Assembly: GCA_003155655.1 (NCBI GenBank)
Contig: PMDS01000087.1
Location: forward strand, 55,516 to 95,080
DNA: 39,565 nt
DNA from: Melioribacter sp.
GTDB lineage: Bacteria; Bacteroidota; Ignavibacteria; Ignavibacteriales; Melioribacteraceae
Reading direction: 5' to 3'
The notes beneath the pieces are model-generated. The model did no database searches, was not told the origin of the DNA, and saw nothing but the letters and a program-made list of their open reading frames with translations. Numbering within the stretch: the stretch's first letter is position 1; every line of letters begins with the position of its first letter. The position numbers and the translations under genes are program-made. This document shows positions 24,920 to 33,574 of this stretch, in pieces.

Positions 24920-27034
24920 ATGAAGACAGTTTCTAAATTGATTGTCCTTTTCAGTTTTATGTTAATTTCAGCAATAAATTGCCAGCAAATTAAATATCCG
25001 GAAACAAAAAAAATTGATCAGGTAGATGATTATCACGGTACTAAAATTGCCGATCCTTACAGATGGTTGGAAGATAATAACTCAAAGGAAACTGCTGCAT
25101 GGGTGGAAGAAGAAAATAAAATTACACAGGATTATCTTTCCAAAATTCCATACAGGGAAGCTTTTAAAAAACGGTTGACTGAATTATGGAATTACGAGCG
25201 TTTCTCAGCGCCATCAAAACACGGCGATTATTATACATATTCAAAAAATGACGGGTTACAGGAACAAAGTGTGATTAACATTCAAAATGGATTAAAAGAT
25301 GCCCCTGAAGTTTTGCTTGACCCGAATAAACTTTCCAACGATGGCTCAGTCAGTCTGGACGGATTATATTTTTCAAATGATAACAAATATATGTCTTATG
25401 GAATTTCGCGGGGCGGATCTGACTGGAGGGAATATTTTGTTATGGATGTGAAAACCAGGCAGCTTACAAAAGACTACATTAAATGGGCAAAGTTTACAGG
25501 AATAGCATGGTTCAAAGATGGCTTTTACTACAGCCGTTTTGACGAACCGCAAAAAGGTGAAGAATTAAAACAAAAAAATGAATTTCAAAAATTGTATTAC
25601 CATAAACTTGGGACTGATCAGTCTCAAGATCAGCTGGTTATGGAAGACAAACAAAATCCTAAATATGGTTTTGGAGCAGGTGTGACAGATGATGAAAGAT
25701 TCCTTCTTGTATATGTTTCGCAAGGAACCGCACCTGAAAATATGCTTTACTACAAAGATTTGGCTACAGACATGGCTATAAAACCTGTCTTTGATAAGTT
25801 TGAAGCACAGTATAATATAATAGATAACCTTGGAGATAATTTTTTAATACTCACAAATTATAAAGCACCAAACAATAAAGTGGTTCTTGTAGACCCTAAA
25901 AATCCTGCAAAAGAAAACTGGAAAACTATTGTTGCTGAGTCTAAAAATGTAATCCAGGAAGCTTCTTTTGTGGGCGGCAAAATTTTTATTACATACTTAA
26001 AAGACGCAAATAGTATTGTATCGGTTTTCAATACAGATGGTAAATTTCTTTATGATGTAAAACTGCCCGGTATTGGAACTGTAAGCGGGTTTGGCGGCAA
26101 AAAAAATGAGTTTGAAACTTTTTATACTTTTACATCATTTGCATATCCTTCAACAATTTTTAAGTATGATGTCAAGAATAACACTTCTGAACTTTTCAGA
26201 AAATCGGAGGTCAAATTTGACCCTGAAGCATATGAAGCTAAAGAGGTATTTTATGAAAGCAAAGATGGCACAAAAATTCCATTATTTATTGTCCACAAAA
26301 AAGGGCTGAAATTAGATGGAAATAATCCAACTCTTCTTTATGCATATGGAGGATTCAACATTCCTATACTCCCTGCATTCAGCGTAGCCAGAATTCCATT
26401 ATTAGAAAACGGAGTTATATATGCCTCTGCATGCCTGCGCGGAGGAAGTGAATACGGGGAAGACTGGCACAAAGCCGCAATGTTCGAAAAGAAACAAAAT
26501 GTTTTTGATGATTTTATTAGTGCGGCTGAATACCTAATAAAAAACAAATATACCAATTCAACGAAACTAGCCGTACAGGGTGGATCAAACGGCGGACTGC
26601 TTATAGGTGCAGTAATTAATCAAAGACCGGATTTATATAAAGTAGCTTTCCCGCAAGTTGGTGTAATGGATATGCTGCGTTTCCATAAATTTACAATCGG
26701 CTGGGCATGGGTTTCTGAATACGGCTCAAGTGATAATGCCGATCAATTTAATTATTTGATAAAGTATTCACCGCTTCATAATATTAAAAAAGGTGCAACT
26801 TACCCGGCTACAATGATTACAACCGCAGATCATGATGATAGAGTATTTCCAGCTCACTCATTCAAATATACCGCAACACTTCAGGAAATGAATGACGGTA
26901 AAAACCCAACTTTAATCAGGATAGAAACTAAGGTCGGGCATGGCGCAGGAACAAGTACATCAAAATCAATTGAGCTGTATTCTGATTTCTGGTCTTTTAT
27001 GTTTTATAATATGGGTCTGACACCTAAACTTTAA
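24920..27034 (+). CDS. Prolyl oligopeptidase, S9A family, exported
   Basis: A serine peptidase that cleaves short peptides after proline. The 704-residue protein starts with a signal peptide (hydrophobic 7-18, then SAINC at 17-21); Cys21 is not in a standard lipobox, so a soluble periplasmic form is more likely than a lipoprotein. The N-terminal block YHGTKIADPYRWLED is the family signature; a beta-propeller follows to ~400; the alpha/beta-hydrolase domain contains the triad Ser556 in GGSNGG, Asp640 in DHDDRVFP and His674 in VGHGAG. ATG at 24920 has an AAGGAG site six bases upstream. A MITE-like element is inserted directly after the stop codon. Confidence 0.93.
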   Translation: MKTVSKLIVLFSFMLISAINCQQIKYPETKKIDQVDDYHGTKIADPYRWLEDNNSKETAAWVEEENKITQDYLSKIPYREAFKKRLTELWNYERFSAPSKHGDYYTYSKNDGLQEQSVINIQNGLKDAPEVLLDPNKLSNDGSVSLDGLYFSNDNKYMSYGISRGGSDWREYFVMDVKTRQLTKDYIKWAKFTGIAWFKDGFYYSRFDEPQKGEELKQKNEFQKLYYHKLGTDQSQDQLVMEDKQNPKYGFGAGVTDDERFLLVYVSQGTAPENMLYYKDLATDMAIKPVFDKFEAQYNIIDNLGDNFLILTNYKAPNNKVVLVDPKNPAKENWKTIVAESKNVIQEASFVGGKIFITYLKDANSIVSVFNTDGKFLYDVKLPGIGTVSGFGGKKNEFETFYTFTSFAYPSTIFKYDVKNNTSELFRKSEVKFDPEAYEAKEVFYESKDGTKIPLFIVHKKGLKLDGNNPTLLYAYGGFNIPILPAFSVARIPLLENGVIYASACLRGGSEYGEDWHKAAMFEKKQNVFDDFISAAEYLIKNKYTNSTKLAVQGGSNGGLLIGAVINQRPDLYKVAFPQVGVMDMLRFHKFTIGWAWVSEYGSSDNADQFNYLIKYSPLHNIKKGATYPATMITTADHDDRVFPAHSFKYTATLQEMNDGKNPTLIRIETKVGHGAGTSTSKSIELYSDFWSFMFYNMGLTPKL

Positions 27035-27035
27035 T

Positions 27036-27040
27036 TAGTT
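27036..27040. repeat. Target-site duplication of MITE copy B (left copy)
   Basis: TAGTT at 27036-27040 is repeated exactly at 27060-... on the far side of the element (27260-27264). The two copies abut the terminal inverted repeats. Confidence 0.7.
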
Positions 27041-27259
27041 ACTCACGTTACGCAAAAAAGGTATTTACACCAATTGATTTTAAAACTTCATAGCAAAGCG
27101 TGCTTTCATATTTTCGAGTTCATTATGAAGATATAAGCAAATAACGAAATTACGTTTCCATTGAACAAAGTGTTGGGCTAAAGCCCGGAATCTTTTTACT
27201 TGGTTTCAATCCACGTCCTGAAGGACGTGGTTATAAATTAAATTATGCGTAAGGTGAGT
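27041..27259 (+). mobile_element. MITE-like non-autonomous transposable element, copy B
   Basis: A 219-base element with 14-base terminal inverted repeats, ACTCACGTTACGCA on the left and ACTCACCTTACGCA read from the right end, differing at one position. It is flanked by exact 5-base direct repeats TAGTT (27036-27040 and 27260-27264), the expected target duplication. It has no coding frame. Internally it carries two palindromes: GGGCT-aa-AGCCC and CCACGTCCTGAAGGACGTGG. A diverged inverted copy lies at 22761-23191. The inserted position is two bases after the peptidase stop codon. The transposase family that would mobilise it is not in the window. Confidence 0.85.
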
Positions 27260-27271
27260 TAGTTAGTGAAT

Positions 27272-27299
27272 AGATGCGCTGAACGCGTCTCTTTTTTTT
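27272..27299 (+). terminator. Intrinsic terminator, probably of the prolyl oligopeptidase gene
   Basis: AGATGCG (27272-27278) and CGCGTCT (27284-27290) form a 7-bp stem with one T-G pair and a five-base loop, followed by C and eight T. It lies 12 bases beyond the MITE; without the 219-base element and its duplicated target it would sit only about 13-18 bases after the peptidase stop codon. Confidence 0.75.
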
Positions 27300-27350
27300 C
27301 TATGATATGGGACGAACCAGCTGACAAAGGTTCTATTGACTTAACTTCTT

Positions 27351-27407
27351 ACACACCCCTTCTTTTCCCCTCTCGAGAGGGGAAGGAGCGGAGCGACAGG
27401 GGTGTGT
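27351..27407. repeat. Long double palindrome (nested hairpin element)
   Basis: ACACACCCCT (27351-27360) is perfectly complementary to AGGGGTGTGT (27398-27407). Inside it lies the perfect palindrome CCCCTCTCGAGAGGGG (27367-27382). It is GC-rich against AT-rich surroundings and untranslated, which suggests a mobile REP-like sequence. A bidirectional terminator between the peptidase and the histidine kinase gene is possible but there is no T-run. Confidence 0.6.
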
Positions 27408-27477
27408 CTAATACAGCGAGACGAAGCATCGCCTCGTTTTAACGATTATGATTAATGACACGAGATTTTCAAAACAA

Positions 27478-28791
27478 TTATGCAAAAGTTCTTATTTTAG
27501 GAATTGTAAAAATAAATTGACTGCCTTTGCCAAATTCACTTTCCACCCATACTTTTCCACCATGCCGTTCTACAAATTCTTTACAAAGTATAAGACCAAG
27601 ACCCGTCCCTTTTTCTTTTGAAGAACCAATTTCAGTATTGTTAACATCAATTCTAAAAAGCTTTGAAAGATCACTTTCAGTTAATCCAATTCCGGAATCA
27701 GAAACAATTATCTTAACAAATTCATCAATGTCAACTGCATTGATCTTAACAAAACCTTCGGGGTTGGTAAATTTAATTGCATTGGCAACCAGGTTACGAA
27801 GCACTGTATCGAGCATATTTTTATCTGCATGAACCATAAAAGAAGCGCTAACTTCCGCAGAAAGTGTGATGCCCTTTTTTTGGGCTTGAGAGTTCAATAG
27901 TTCAAGTGAATTATTAACAATTTTTTTCAACTCGAGAGCAGTCGGAATATATTCCATTCTTCCTGTCTGCGACCTTGCCCAACTAAGCAGATTTTCCAAT
28001 AGCCGATGGGCAAACTTTGAAGTTTCACCAATTGTATTTATTATACGTACTCTCTCTTCACTTGGAAGAAGTTCAAAATCTTCGTTAAGAATTTCTGAAT
28101 AACTTGAAATTATGAAGAAAGGATTTTTAAGATCGTGACCAATAATAGAAAATAGTTTATCTTTGGCAGCATTTAATTCTTGAAGTTTCTGTTCAGATTC
28201 CTCCAATTGATAATTTATCATATTAATTTTTCCAGCCTCTTCTTCAATTTGCTCTTTAGATATTCTTAATTCTTCAAGCAATCTTTCCTTTTCTTCTTCA
28301 TCATTTTTTTCTTCCGAAATATCTTTTATATTCATTATAAGAATTTGTACACCATCATAGTCGTCAAGCTTGGCAGAAATAGAACTGATGAAATAATTTT
28401 TTGTCTCTTTTAGCAGTTGTATCTCCTTATTTTCAATTTTACCTGTTTTTTGAATTTCGTTCAACACGTTATTCAAATCTTCCGGGAAAATGAAATATTC
28501 GAAGAAGTTATTTGAAAAGAATACTGTTTTTTCGACTTCAAACAACTCTAAAGTTTTTGAATTGGCATAAATAACATTGCCGCTTTTGAATTCTAGAATA
28601 ACTAATGGGGATGGAATAATTTCTATTAACGTCGAAAATCTATTTTCAATCCCATCAGTTTTTTTGGAAAAAGATTTTTTTTGTTTTTCGTCTAAATTAA
28701 GTCCCTGGAAAATATTAACCGCACTGCCATTACAGGGTAATGTAAAATCCTGCCCGGATGTTCTATTGAATTCCATTTTCACTGCCATCAA
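27478..28791 (-). CDS. PAS-domain sensor histidine kinase, soluble
   Basis: A 437-residue kinase without membrane segments. A PAS domain spans about 50-165, a coiled coil 165-210, the HisKA dimerisation domain about 205-275 with the phosphoacceptor His219 in IGHDLKNPF, and the HATPase domain to the end, with N box LVANAIKF, G1 DSGIGL and G2 GTGLGL. It probably senses an internal signal or small ligand through PAS and phosphorylates an unlinked response regulator, since none is adjacent. The C-terminal half (HGGKVWVESEFGKGSQFIF) is typical. The first codons read MMAVKMEFN, so the exact start among three nearby ATG codons is uncertain. Confidence 0.9.
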   Translation of the reverse strand: MMAVKMEFNRTSGQDFTLPCNGSAVNIFQGLNLDEKQKKSFSKKTDGIENRFSTLIEIIPSPLVILEFKSGNVIYANSKTLELFEVEKTVFFSNNFFEYFIFPEDLNNVLNEIQKTGKIENKEIQLLKETKNYFISSISAKLDDYDGVQILIMNIKDISEEKNDEEEKERLLEELRISKEQIEEEAGKINMINYQLEESEQKLQELNAAKDKLFSIIGHDLKNPFFIISSYSEILNEDFELLPSEERVRIINTIGETSKFAHRLLENLLSWARSQTGRMEYIPTALELKKIVNNSLELLNSQAQKKGITLSAEVSASFMVHADKNMLDTVLRNLVANAIKFTNPEGFVKINAVDIDEFVKIIVSDSGIGLTESDLSKLFRIDVNNTEIGSSKEKGTGLGLILCKEFVERHGGKVWVESEFGKGSQFIFTIPKIRTFA

Positions 28792-28949
28792 GATTAATTT
28801 ATATAATATATTACCAGTTAAGTCCAGTTATATAATTTTTCAGTATAATTTAGCAGCCCATTGTAATACGAAGGAAATACTACCCTATGTAATATTATTA
28901 TCGGAATTAATGGCAGGGAGTTTAATATTTAAATGAATTAAAAACCGGT

Positions 28950-30515
28950 CTATTCTTTAATAAAGATCCTTGGCAGAATTTTCAACAGATCAACAAGGCT
29001 GCTTAATTTGATTGAAATTTTTCTGCTGTAAAGCAGGTTTAAGGCTCCTTTTAAACCATTATATAATTTTTTGTTAAACGGATGCCACCATAAATTCCTT
29101 TTTACCAAAGGAAGAATATCCTTAACAATAGTTAAAGATTGGGTCATTTCATCAAACCCTTGTTTACCATGTGTTCTTCCAATTCCGGATTCTTTGAAAC
29201 CTCCCCATGCAGTCTCTGCTAAACCATGACTCATCAGGTGATCATTCACTGTAACAACACCGGCTTTAATTTGGCGCGCAAGCTCGTCTCCCGTTGACCT
29301 GCTTTTTGTCCATACAGACCCGGTAAGTCCAAGATATGAATCATTTGCTAATTGAATTGCTTCTTTATAATCTTTAAACTTCATCACGCCAACAACCGGT
29401 CCAAATGTCTCATCGCGCATTAATAACATATCATGATTAACTTCAACAAAAACAGATGCAGGTAGAAAATTTTTGTATTTAAAACCCTTATCAAATTTTG
29501 ACTGCGCAAATATTTTGGCTCCTTTTTTCAATGCATCTTTGATGTGAAGTTTTACAGTGTCAATTTGTTTTTGAGTTGTTAAGCACCCCATATCAGAATT
29601 AAATTCTAGATCATATGTAACATTTAGATTCTCGATTTTATTTTTAAGTATACCCATGAATTGATCGTAGATTTTTTCATGCACGTAAATTCTCTCAACA
29701 CCGCCGCAGGATTGACCCGCATTTTGAAATCCTGCCCATAAAGCGCCAAGAGCAGCCCTGTAAGGATCTGCATCTTCGCAGACTATCATTGCATCATTTC
29801 CGCCAAGCTCAAGACAGAGAGGAGTTAAATATTTCGCTGCACGTTCCATTAAATATTTGCCAACTGCCACCGAGCCTGTAAAAAATATTTTATTAACACC
29901 GCAGTCTAAAAATGCGTCGCCTGCCACTTTACCCGGAAGATTTATATAATTAAAAATTCCTTCCGGAAGATTTGCCGATTCAACCGCCTCTTTAAGAATC
30001 AAGCCAACCATTTGTGTTTCTGTGGCAGTTTTTAAAATTACAGCATTGCCTGCCAGTAATCCCATAACAACTTCTGAGAAAGGAATGGTAAAAGGATAAT
30101 TCCAGGGTGAAATTATTCCAACAACGCCATAGGGCACCCTGATAATTTTACTTCTTTTATTTATTAGAATAATGTTTCCGCCATGAATGCTTTTATCTTT
30201 TAAAAATCTTTTGGCATTATTGCAATAGTAAGTAATTGCCATTGCCGCAGGCAAAACTTCTGTTCCAAGTGCATCAATTCTTGTCTTTCCATTATCCCTT
30301 GAAATTGTCTCCGCGATTCTATCAATGTTATTTACTATGAAGTCCCTGATTTTAAGAACATGCTTTACTCTTTGGCCTACAGGATATTTTTCCCATAAGT
30401 GTTGAGCTTCTCTTGCATTGTTAATCATCTTTTTGAGATCATCAACTGAATGTAGTTGTGATGATCCAATAGATTTTTTAGTAGCGGGATTGATAGACTT
30501 GGTTTGTTTTTTCAT
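28950..30515 (-). CDS. NAD(P)-dependent aldehyde dehydrogenase
   Basis: Oxidises an aldehyde to its acid. The active site is complete: catalytic Cys270 in GQSCGGVER, general base Glu236 in LELGGND, and the conserved SPWNYPF and FTGSVAVGK (NAD-binding) segments. At 521 residues it is longer than usual: about 50 C-terminal residues after the normal fold end (from about NLWWHPF) are basic and hydrophobic and could form an amphipathic membrane-binding tail. Succinate-semialdehyde-type or long-chain aldehyde activity are both possible; the tail would suit a membrane-derived fatty aldehyde, but this is inference. It is a single gene between the histidine kinase and tRNA-Ser(CGA), with no evident operon. 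Confidence 0.88.
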   Translation of the reverse strand: MKKQTKSINPATKKSIGSSQLHSVDDLKKMINNAREAQHLWEKYPVGQRVKHVLKIRDFIVNNIDRIAETISRDNGKTRIDALGTEVLPAAMAITYYCNNAKRFLKDKSIHGGNIILINKRSKIIRVPYGVVGIISPWNYPFTIPFSEVVMGLLAGNAVILKTATETQMVGLILKEAVESANLPEGIFNYINLPGKVAGDAFLDCGVNKIFFTGSVAVGKYLMERAAKYLTPLCLELGGNDAMIVCEDADPYRAALGALWAGFQNAGQSCGGVERIYVHEKIYDQFMGILKNKIENLNVTYDLEFNSDMGCLTTQKQIDTVKLHIKDALKKGAKIFAQSKFDKGFKYKNFLPASVFVEVNHDMLLMRDETFGPVVGVMKFKDYKEAIQLANDSYLGLTGSVWTKSRSTGDELARQIKAGVVTVNDHLMSHGLAETAWGGFKESGIGRTHGKQGFDEMTQSLTIVKDILPLVKRNLWWHPFNKKLYNGLKGALNLLYSRKISIKLSSLVDLLKILPRIFIKE

Positions 30516-30573
30516 AACAGCACCCTAATGTTTTAATTGTTAAACAAATAGTAATCTGTAATTAAAAACCTTG

Positions 30574-30660
30574 CGGAAAGGGGGGGATTCGAACCCCCGG
30601 TAAGCTTGCGCAAACAACGGTTTTCGAGACCGCCGCATTCAACCACTCTGCCACCTTTCC
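30574..30660 (-). tRNA. tRNA-Ser(CGA)
   Basis: On the minus strand an 87-base class II tRNA folds with acceptor GGAAAGG / CCTTTCC, anticodon loop CTCGAAA (anticodon CGA, reading UCG), a long variable arm (TTTGCGCAAGC region) and T arm GGGGG-TTCGAAT-CCCCC. The discriminator base is G, as usual for serine, and CCA is not encoded. A TATGTTTA sequence lies 7 bases upstream. Confidence 0.95.
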
Positions 30661-30675
30661 AAAATTTAAACATAT

Positions 30676-30714
30676 GCTAACAACGGTTTTTCCCGATAGA
30701 TCGGGACCGCATTC
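30676..30714 (-). pseudogene. Partial tRNA-Ser copy interrupted by a palindrome
   Basis: On the minus strand this segment reads GAATGCGG, then the palindrome TCCCGATCTATCGGGA, then AAAACCGTTGTTAGC. The two outer parts match the anticodon arm of the adjacent tRNA-Ser(CGA): GAATGCGG and AAAACCGTTGTTTGC. The anticodon itself has been replaced by the palindrome. It lies directly upstream of the intact gene and looks like a relic of a tandem tRNA. Confidence 0.5.
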
Positions 30715-30911
30715 TCCCGCTCCACAGACCACGGCGTTTATCACGCCCTGGCGGGACCACATTTTCCTTACCTTATTAAAGCATTGTAAAATTATGAAAT
30801 TAAATCTTCTTTTTCAGATTAGTGGATTAGTTTATTAGATGAAAACATTTTTATAAGAGAAAGAGGCGAGGTTGACTGAGAAGCAGGATATATAGTCTTC
30901 ACGATAAAACA

Positions 30912-33284
30912 CTATTTTATTTTAATCACTATAATTGTTACATCGTCAGCTAATGGAGTATTACCTGACCAGTCATAACTTTTTGCAAACAAGTAATCAA
31001 GAATTTCCATTGCGGATTTTTCAGCAGCTTCTTTCAGAGATTCAATAACACGTTCTTCTCCATAAGTTTCTTTTTTGTTATTGAACATTTCTGGCAATCC
31101 GTCACTTGTCATCAGAATTATATCGCCCGGTTCAATTGAAGATTCTAATTTTTTATAAGGGAAATTACTAAATGCGCCAAGAGGCATTGCTTTTAAAACA
31201 AGTTTTTCAACACTCTTTGAATTATTTCTATAAATAAGCAAAGGCGGCATACCGGCTGAACTTAACTCAATTTTATTGTCGTAAAATCTTAATAATGCTG
31301 CGCACATTGTTAACATATTAAGATTCATTTTTTTGATTGATTTGTTGGCATCATTTAATATTTCTACAAGATCTTCATATTCAAAAAGAATATTTAGAAT
31401 ACCTTTTATTGCTATTACCATATTTCCGGCTTTCAATCCATGTCCGGTCGCATCACCGGTCACAACAGTCAATTTATTTTTTTCTGAAACAAAAAAATCA
31501 TAATAGTCTCCTCCAACCTCTGTCGCGGTATTCATCCGGCATGCTATATCAAGATAATCAATTTGTGGAAGCTCTTTAGGAAGCAAGGATAGTTGCAGCT
31601 GCCGGGCTGACTCTAACTCACGGCTTTTTCTTTCACTTTCAAGTTCAATAGTTTTTCGTTGAAGCTCTGAAGCAAGGGCTAATCTTTCCTGCTCAATTGT
31701 TTTGTCTGATAACTGCTTTACATTTTGAAGCTGAACCTCCAAATCTTTATTTACCCTTGCAAAATTATATGAAAGGAAAATTGACATAGAAATAGCGATG
31801 GATAGCATTCCATAGGCATAAGATTGACTAATTAAACTAGTTGGAGTAATAATTGAATAATCTACAAGCAGCTGCAATAAAATAAATACACATAGTATTA
31901 TTGAACCAATAGCTAATAACCATCCACCGTGATGACTTTTTCGCTTCTTTTTAAAAAAGGAATAAATGATTTCAATCAAAAGAAAACCAAAGAAAATGTA
32001 GTTGAATGTCATTATTGAACTGAACGGATATCCAATAAATATTAGAGCGCTTATCAGAAAAAACATACCGGCAAATAACCATATTCTCCTGGGCATTTTA
32101 TAATAGTTTAATTCGTAACCGGTAAGAGTCCCAAATAATATTATTACGCTAACAGAAATAAGACCAAGTTTGGATAAGAGAATAATTCTGTCTACATCAA
32201 CAACTAAATTCCGGGTATAATTAAAGTAGGTAAGCCCTGCAAAACCCAGCATACAGATTGCATAATACAAATTCTGTCTTTGTATTCTTAAGAATCCATA
32301 AAGTGAAAGATGAACCAATGCCAAAATGAGTGGAATTAAAGTGAAAAACATCTGGCGTTCCGAATTTTCTCTTAAATCTACCGCGGTCCTAAAAGCTGAG
32401 TTTAAATTTTTAATTGATATTAAAAAGCCTGGATAATACCCCAACTCTTTAAGACTTTTCCAATCATAATTTGCATATCTAACTACTATAACCTGCTCAT
32501 ACTGTGGATCAATTTTAAACTCTTGCCACCAGGTCATAGCATTTGGCTGGTATTTATTTACCTCAACATTCCCAAAAGAATAAAGTAGTTTTCCGTTATA
32601 ATATATTTGTGATGCGCCTAATTCTTCAATTTTAATCGCAAGTGTCTTGTTCCAAAGTGATGAATCCACATACATATGAAATCTGAACCATCCTATTCCA
32701 TTCCACTCTGGCTCAGAGGATCTTGACCATTGTATATAAGAATCAGTCAATACCCAATTTCTATCCTCATATTTTTTTTCTGCCCACTTCAAACTGTCCC
32801 CTGGATAATATCTCCACAAATCTTCAAGTTCCAAGTTTGGCCGCTTAGGGCGGAATCTTTCCGAAGATAGGACCGGAATTCCATTGGACATTTTATTTAG
32901 CCATCCAAAAACATCAACGGTAACCACAGTATCACTTTTTACATCTAATTTAAAATTATCATAATATTTTTCATCATTATTCACCGCCTGCGTCCAAAAT
33001 GAACCGCACGTAACTTTGTATTCAAGTTTCTCTCCCTTGACAAATTCTAATCTTACAGACCACAAACTGTCATTTTCTTTTGTCATAGGAAGATATAACG
33101 GATCCCAATTTCCAAGTTTTATATTATTTCCGGTAAGGTAAACTTTAGTAGCGGTTGTGGGTTTGTGTAATTTAGCTATAAATTTTACAAATTTTTGATT
33201 TGGTAATTTTTCTTTACAAGATATAAATAATAAAGGAAGAGTACTTATTAAAAGCGGGATTATTACAGTAATAAATTTTTTCAA
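30912..33284 (-). CDS. Lipoprotein/CBM20-like/7TM sensor with SpoIIE-type PP2C phosphatase output
   Basis: A 790-residue membrane phosphatase. In order: signal sequence ending LLFISC, probable lipidation at Cys23; a starch-binding CBM20-like beta domain (~30-125, with VYLTGNNIKLGNWDP); a beta-sandwich like the jelly-roll extracellular domain of 7TM-DISM proteins (~150-300); seven membrane helices (~310-515); a coiled coil (~525-575) ending RQLQLSLLP; and a SpoIIE phosphatase domain (~575-790) with the metal aspartates Asp593 in GGDYYD and Asp611 in GDATGHG and the late LADDVT. It should sense an extracytoplasmic, possibly carbohydrate, signal and dephosphorylate an anti-sigma antagonist. The start codon is TTG at 33284 with GGA upstream. 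No partner-switch genes are adjacent. Confidence 0.85.
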   Translation of the reverse strand: MKKFITVIIPLLISTLPLLFISCKEKLPNQKFVKFIAKLHKPTTATKVYLTGNNIKLGNWDPLYLPMTKENDSLWSVRLEFVKGEKLEYKVTCGSFWTQAVNNDEKYYDNFKLDVKSDTVVTVDVFGWLNKMSNGIPVLSSERFRPKRPNLELEDLWRYYPGDSLKWAEKKYEDRNWVLTDSYIQWSRSSEPEWNGIGWFRFHMYVDSSLWNKTLAIKIEELGASQIYYNGKLLYSFGNVEVNKYQPNAMTWWQEFKIDPQYEQVIVVRYANYDWKSLKELGYYPGFLISIKNLNSAFRTAVDLRENSERQMFFTLIPLILALVHLSLYGFLRIQRQNLYYAICMLGFAGLTYFNYTRNLVVDVDRIILLSKLGLISVSVIILFGTLTGYELNYYKMPRRIWLFAGMFFLISALIFIGYPFSSIMTFNYIFFGFLLIEIIYSFFKKKRKSHHGGWLLAIGSIILCVFILLQLLVDYSIITPTSLISQSYAYGMLSIAISMSIFLSYNFARVNKDLEVQLQNVKQLSDKTIEQERLALASELQRKTIELESERKSRELESARQLQLSLLPKELPQIDYLDIACRMNTATEVGGDYYDFFVSEKNKLTVVTGDATGHGLKAGNMVIAIKGILNILFEYEDLVEILNDANKSIKKMNLNMLTMCAALLRFYDNKIELSSAGMPPLLIYRNNSKSVEKLVLKAMPLGAFSNFPYKKLESSIEPGDIILMTSDGLPEMFNNKKETYGEERVIESLKEAAEKSAMEILDYLFAKSYDWSGNTPLADDVTIIVIKIK

Positions 33285-33373
33285 GCTATACTTTTCCGAA
33301 ATTAAGCTTTTTACTTATGAAACATCTGAATTATTTTTTCAGAAATCAATACATCACTTCTTTCTTGCATGTC

Positions 33374-33446
33374 AAACTTGCTTTTAGCTATGCCATCCGT
33401 CTCTGACGGAGGAGGGGAAACCCTCCTGAGGCGGGCAAGTTTTTTT
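33374..33446. repeat. Structured repeat with a three-way junction
   Basis: AAACTTGC (33374-33381) pairs with GCAAGTTT (33435-33442) and encloses two hairpins: TCCGTC-tct-GACGGA (33396-33410) and GGAGGG-gaaa-CCCTCC (33411-33426). A run of seven T follows on the plus strand (33440-33446). There is no plus-strand gene upstream, so it is more likely a mobile structured repeat than a terminator. Confidence 0.55.
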
Positions 33447-33574
33447 GAAGTGTTCAAAATTATTATTTAAAGAAATTTTGCATATTCGCAAAGGGTATTT
33501 TGAAGTTAAAATATTTTACCCTAGAAAGTTCATTGACATATTGACAATTCCATTGATGCCTAACGGTAAAAAAA

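Noticed and set aside
22761-27264. gdhA and peptidase genes as cargo of a composite transposon between the two MITE copies
   Set aside because: Each copy has its own, different flanking duplication, which indicates two separate insertions.
30562-30762. A 66-codon minus-strand frame across tRNA-Ser(CGA)
   Set aside because: It reads straight through the tRNA; its sequence (GKVAEWLNAAVSKTVV) is the well-known translation of a serine tRNA and not a protein gene.
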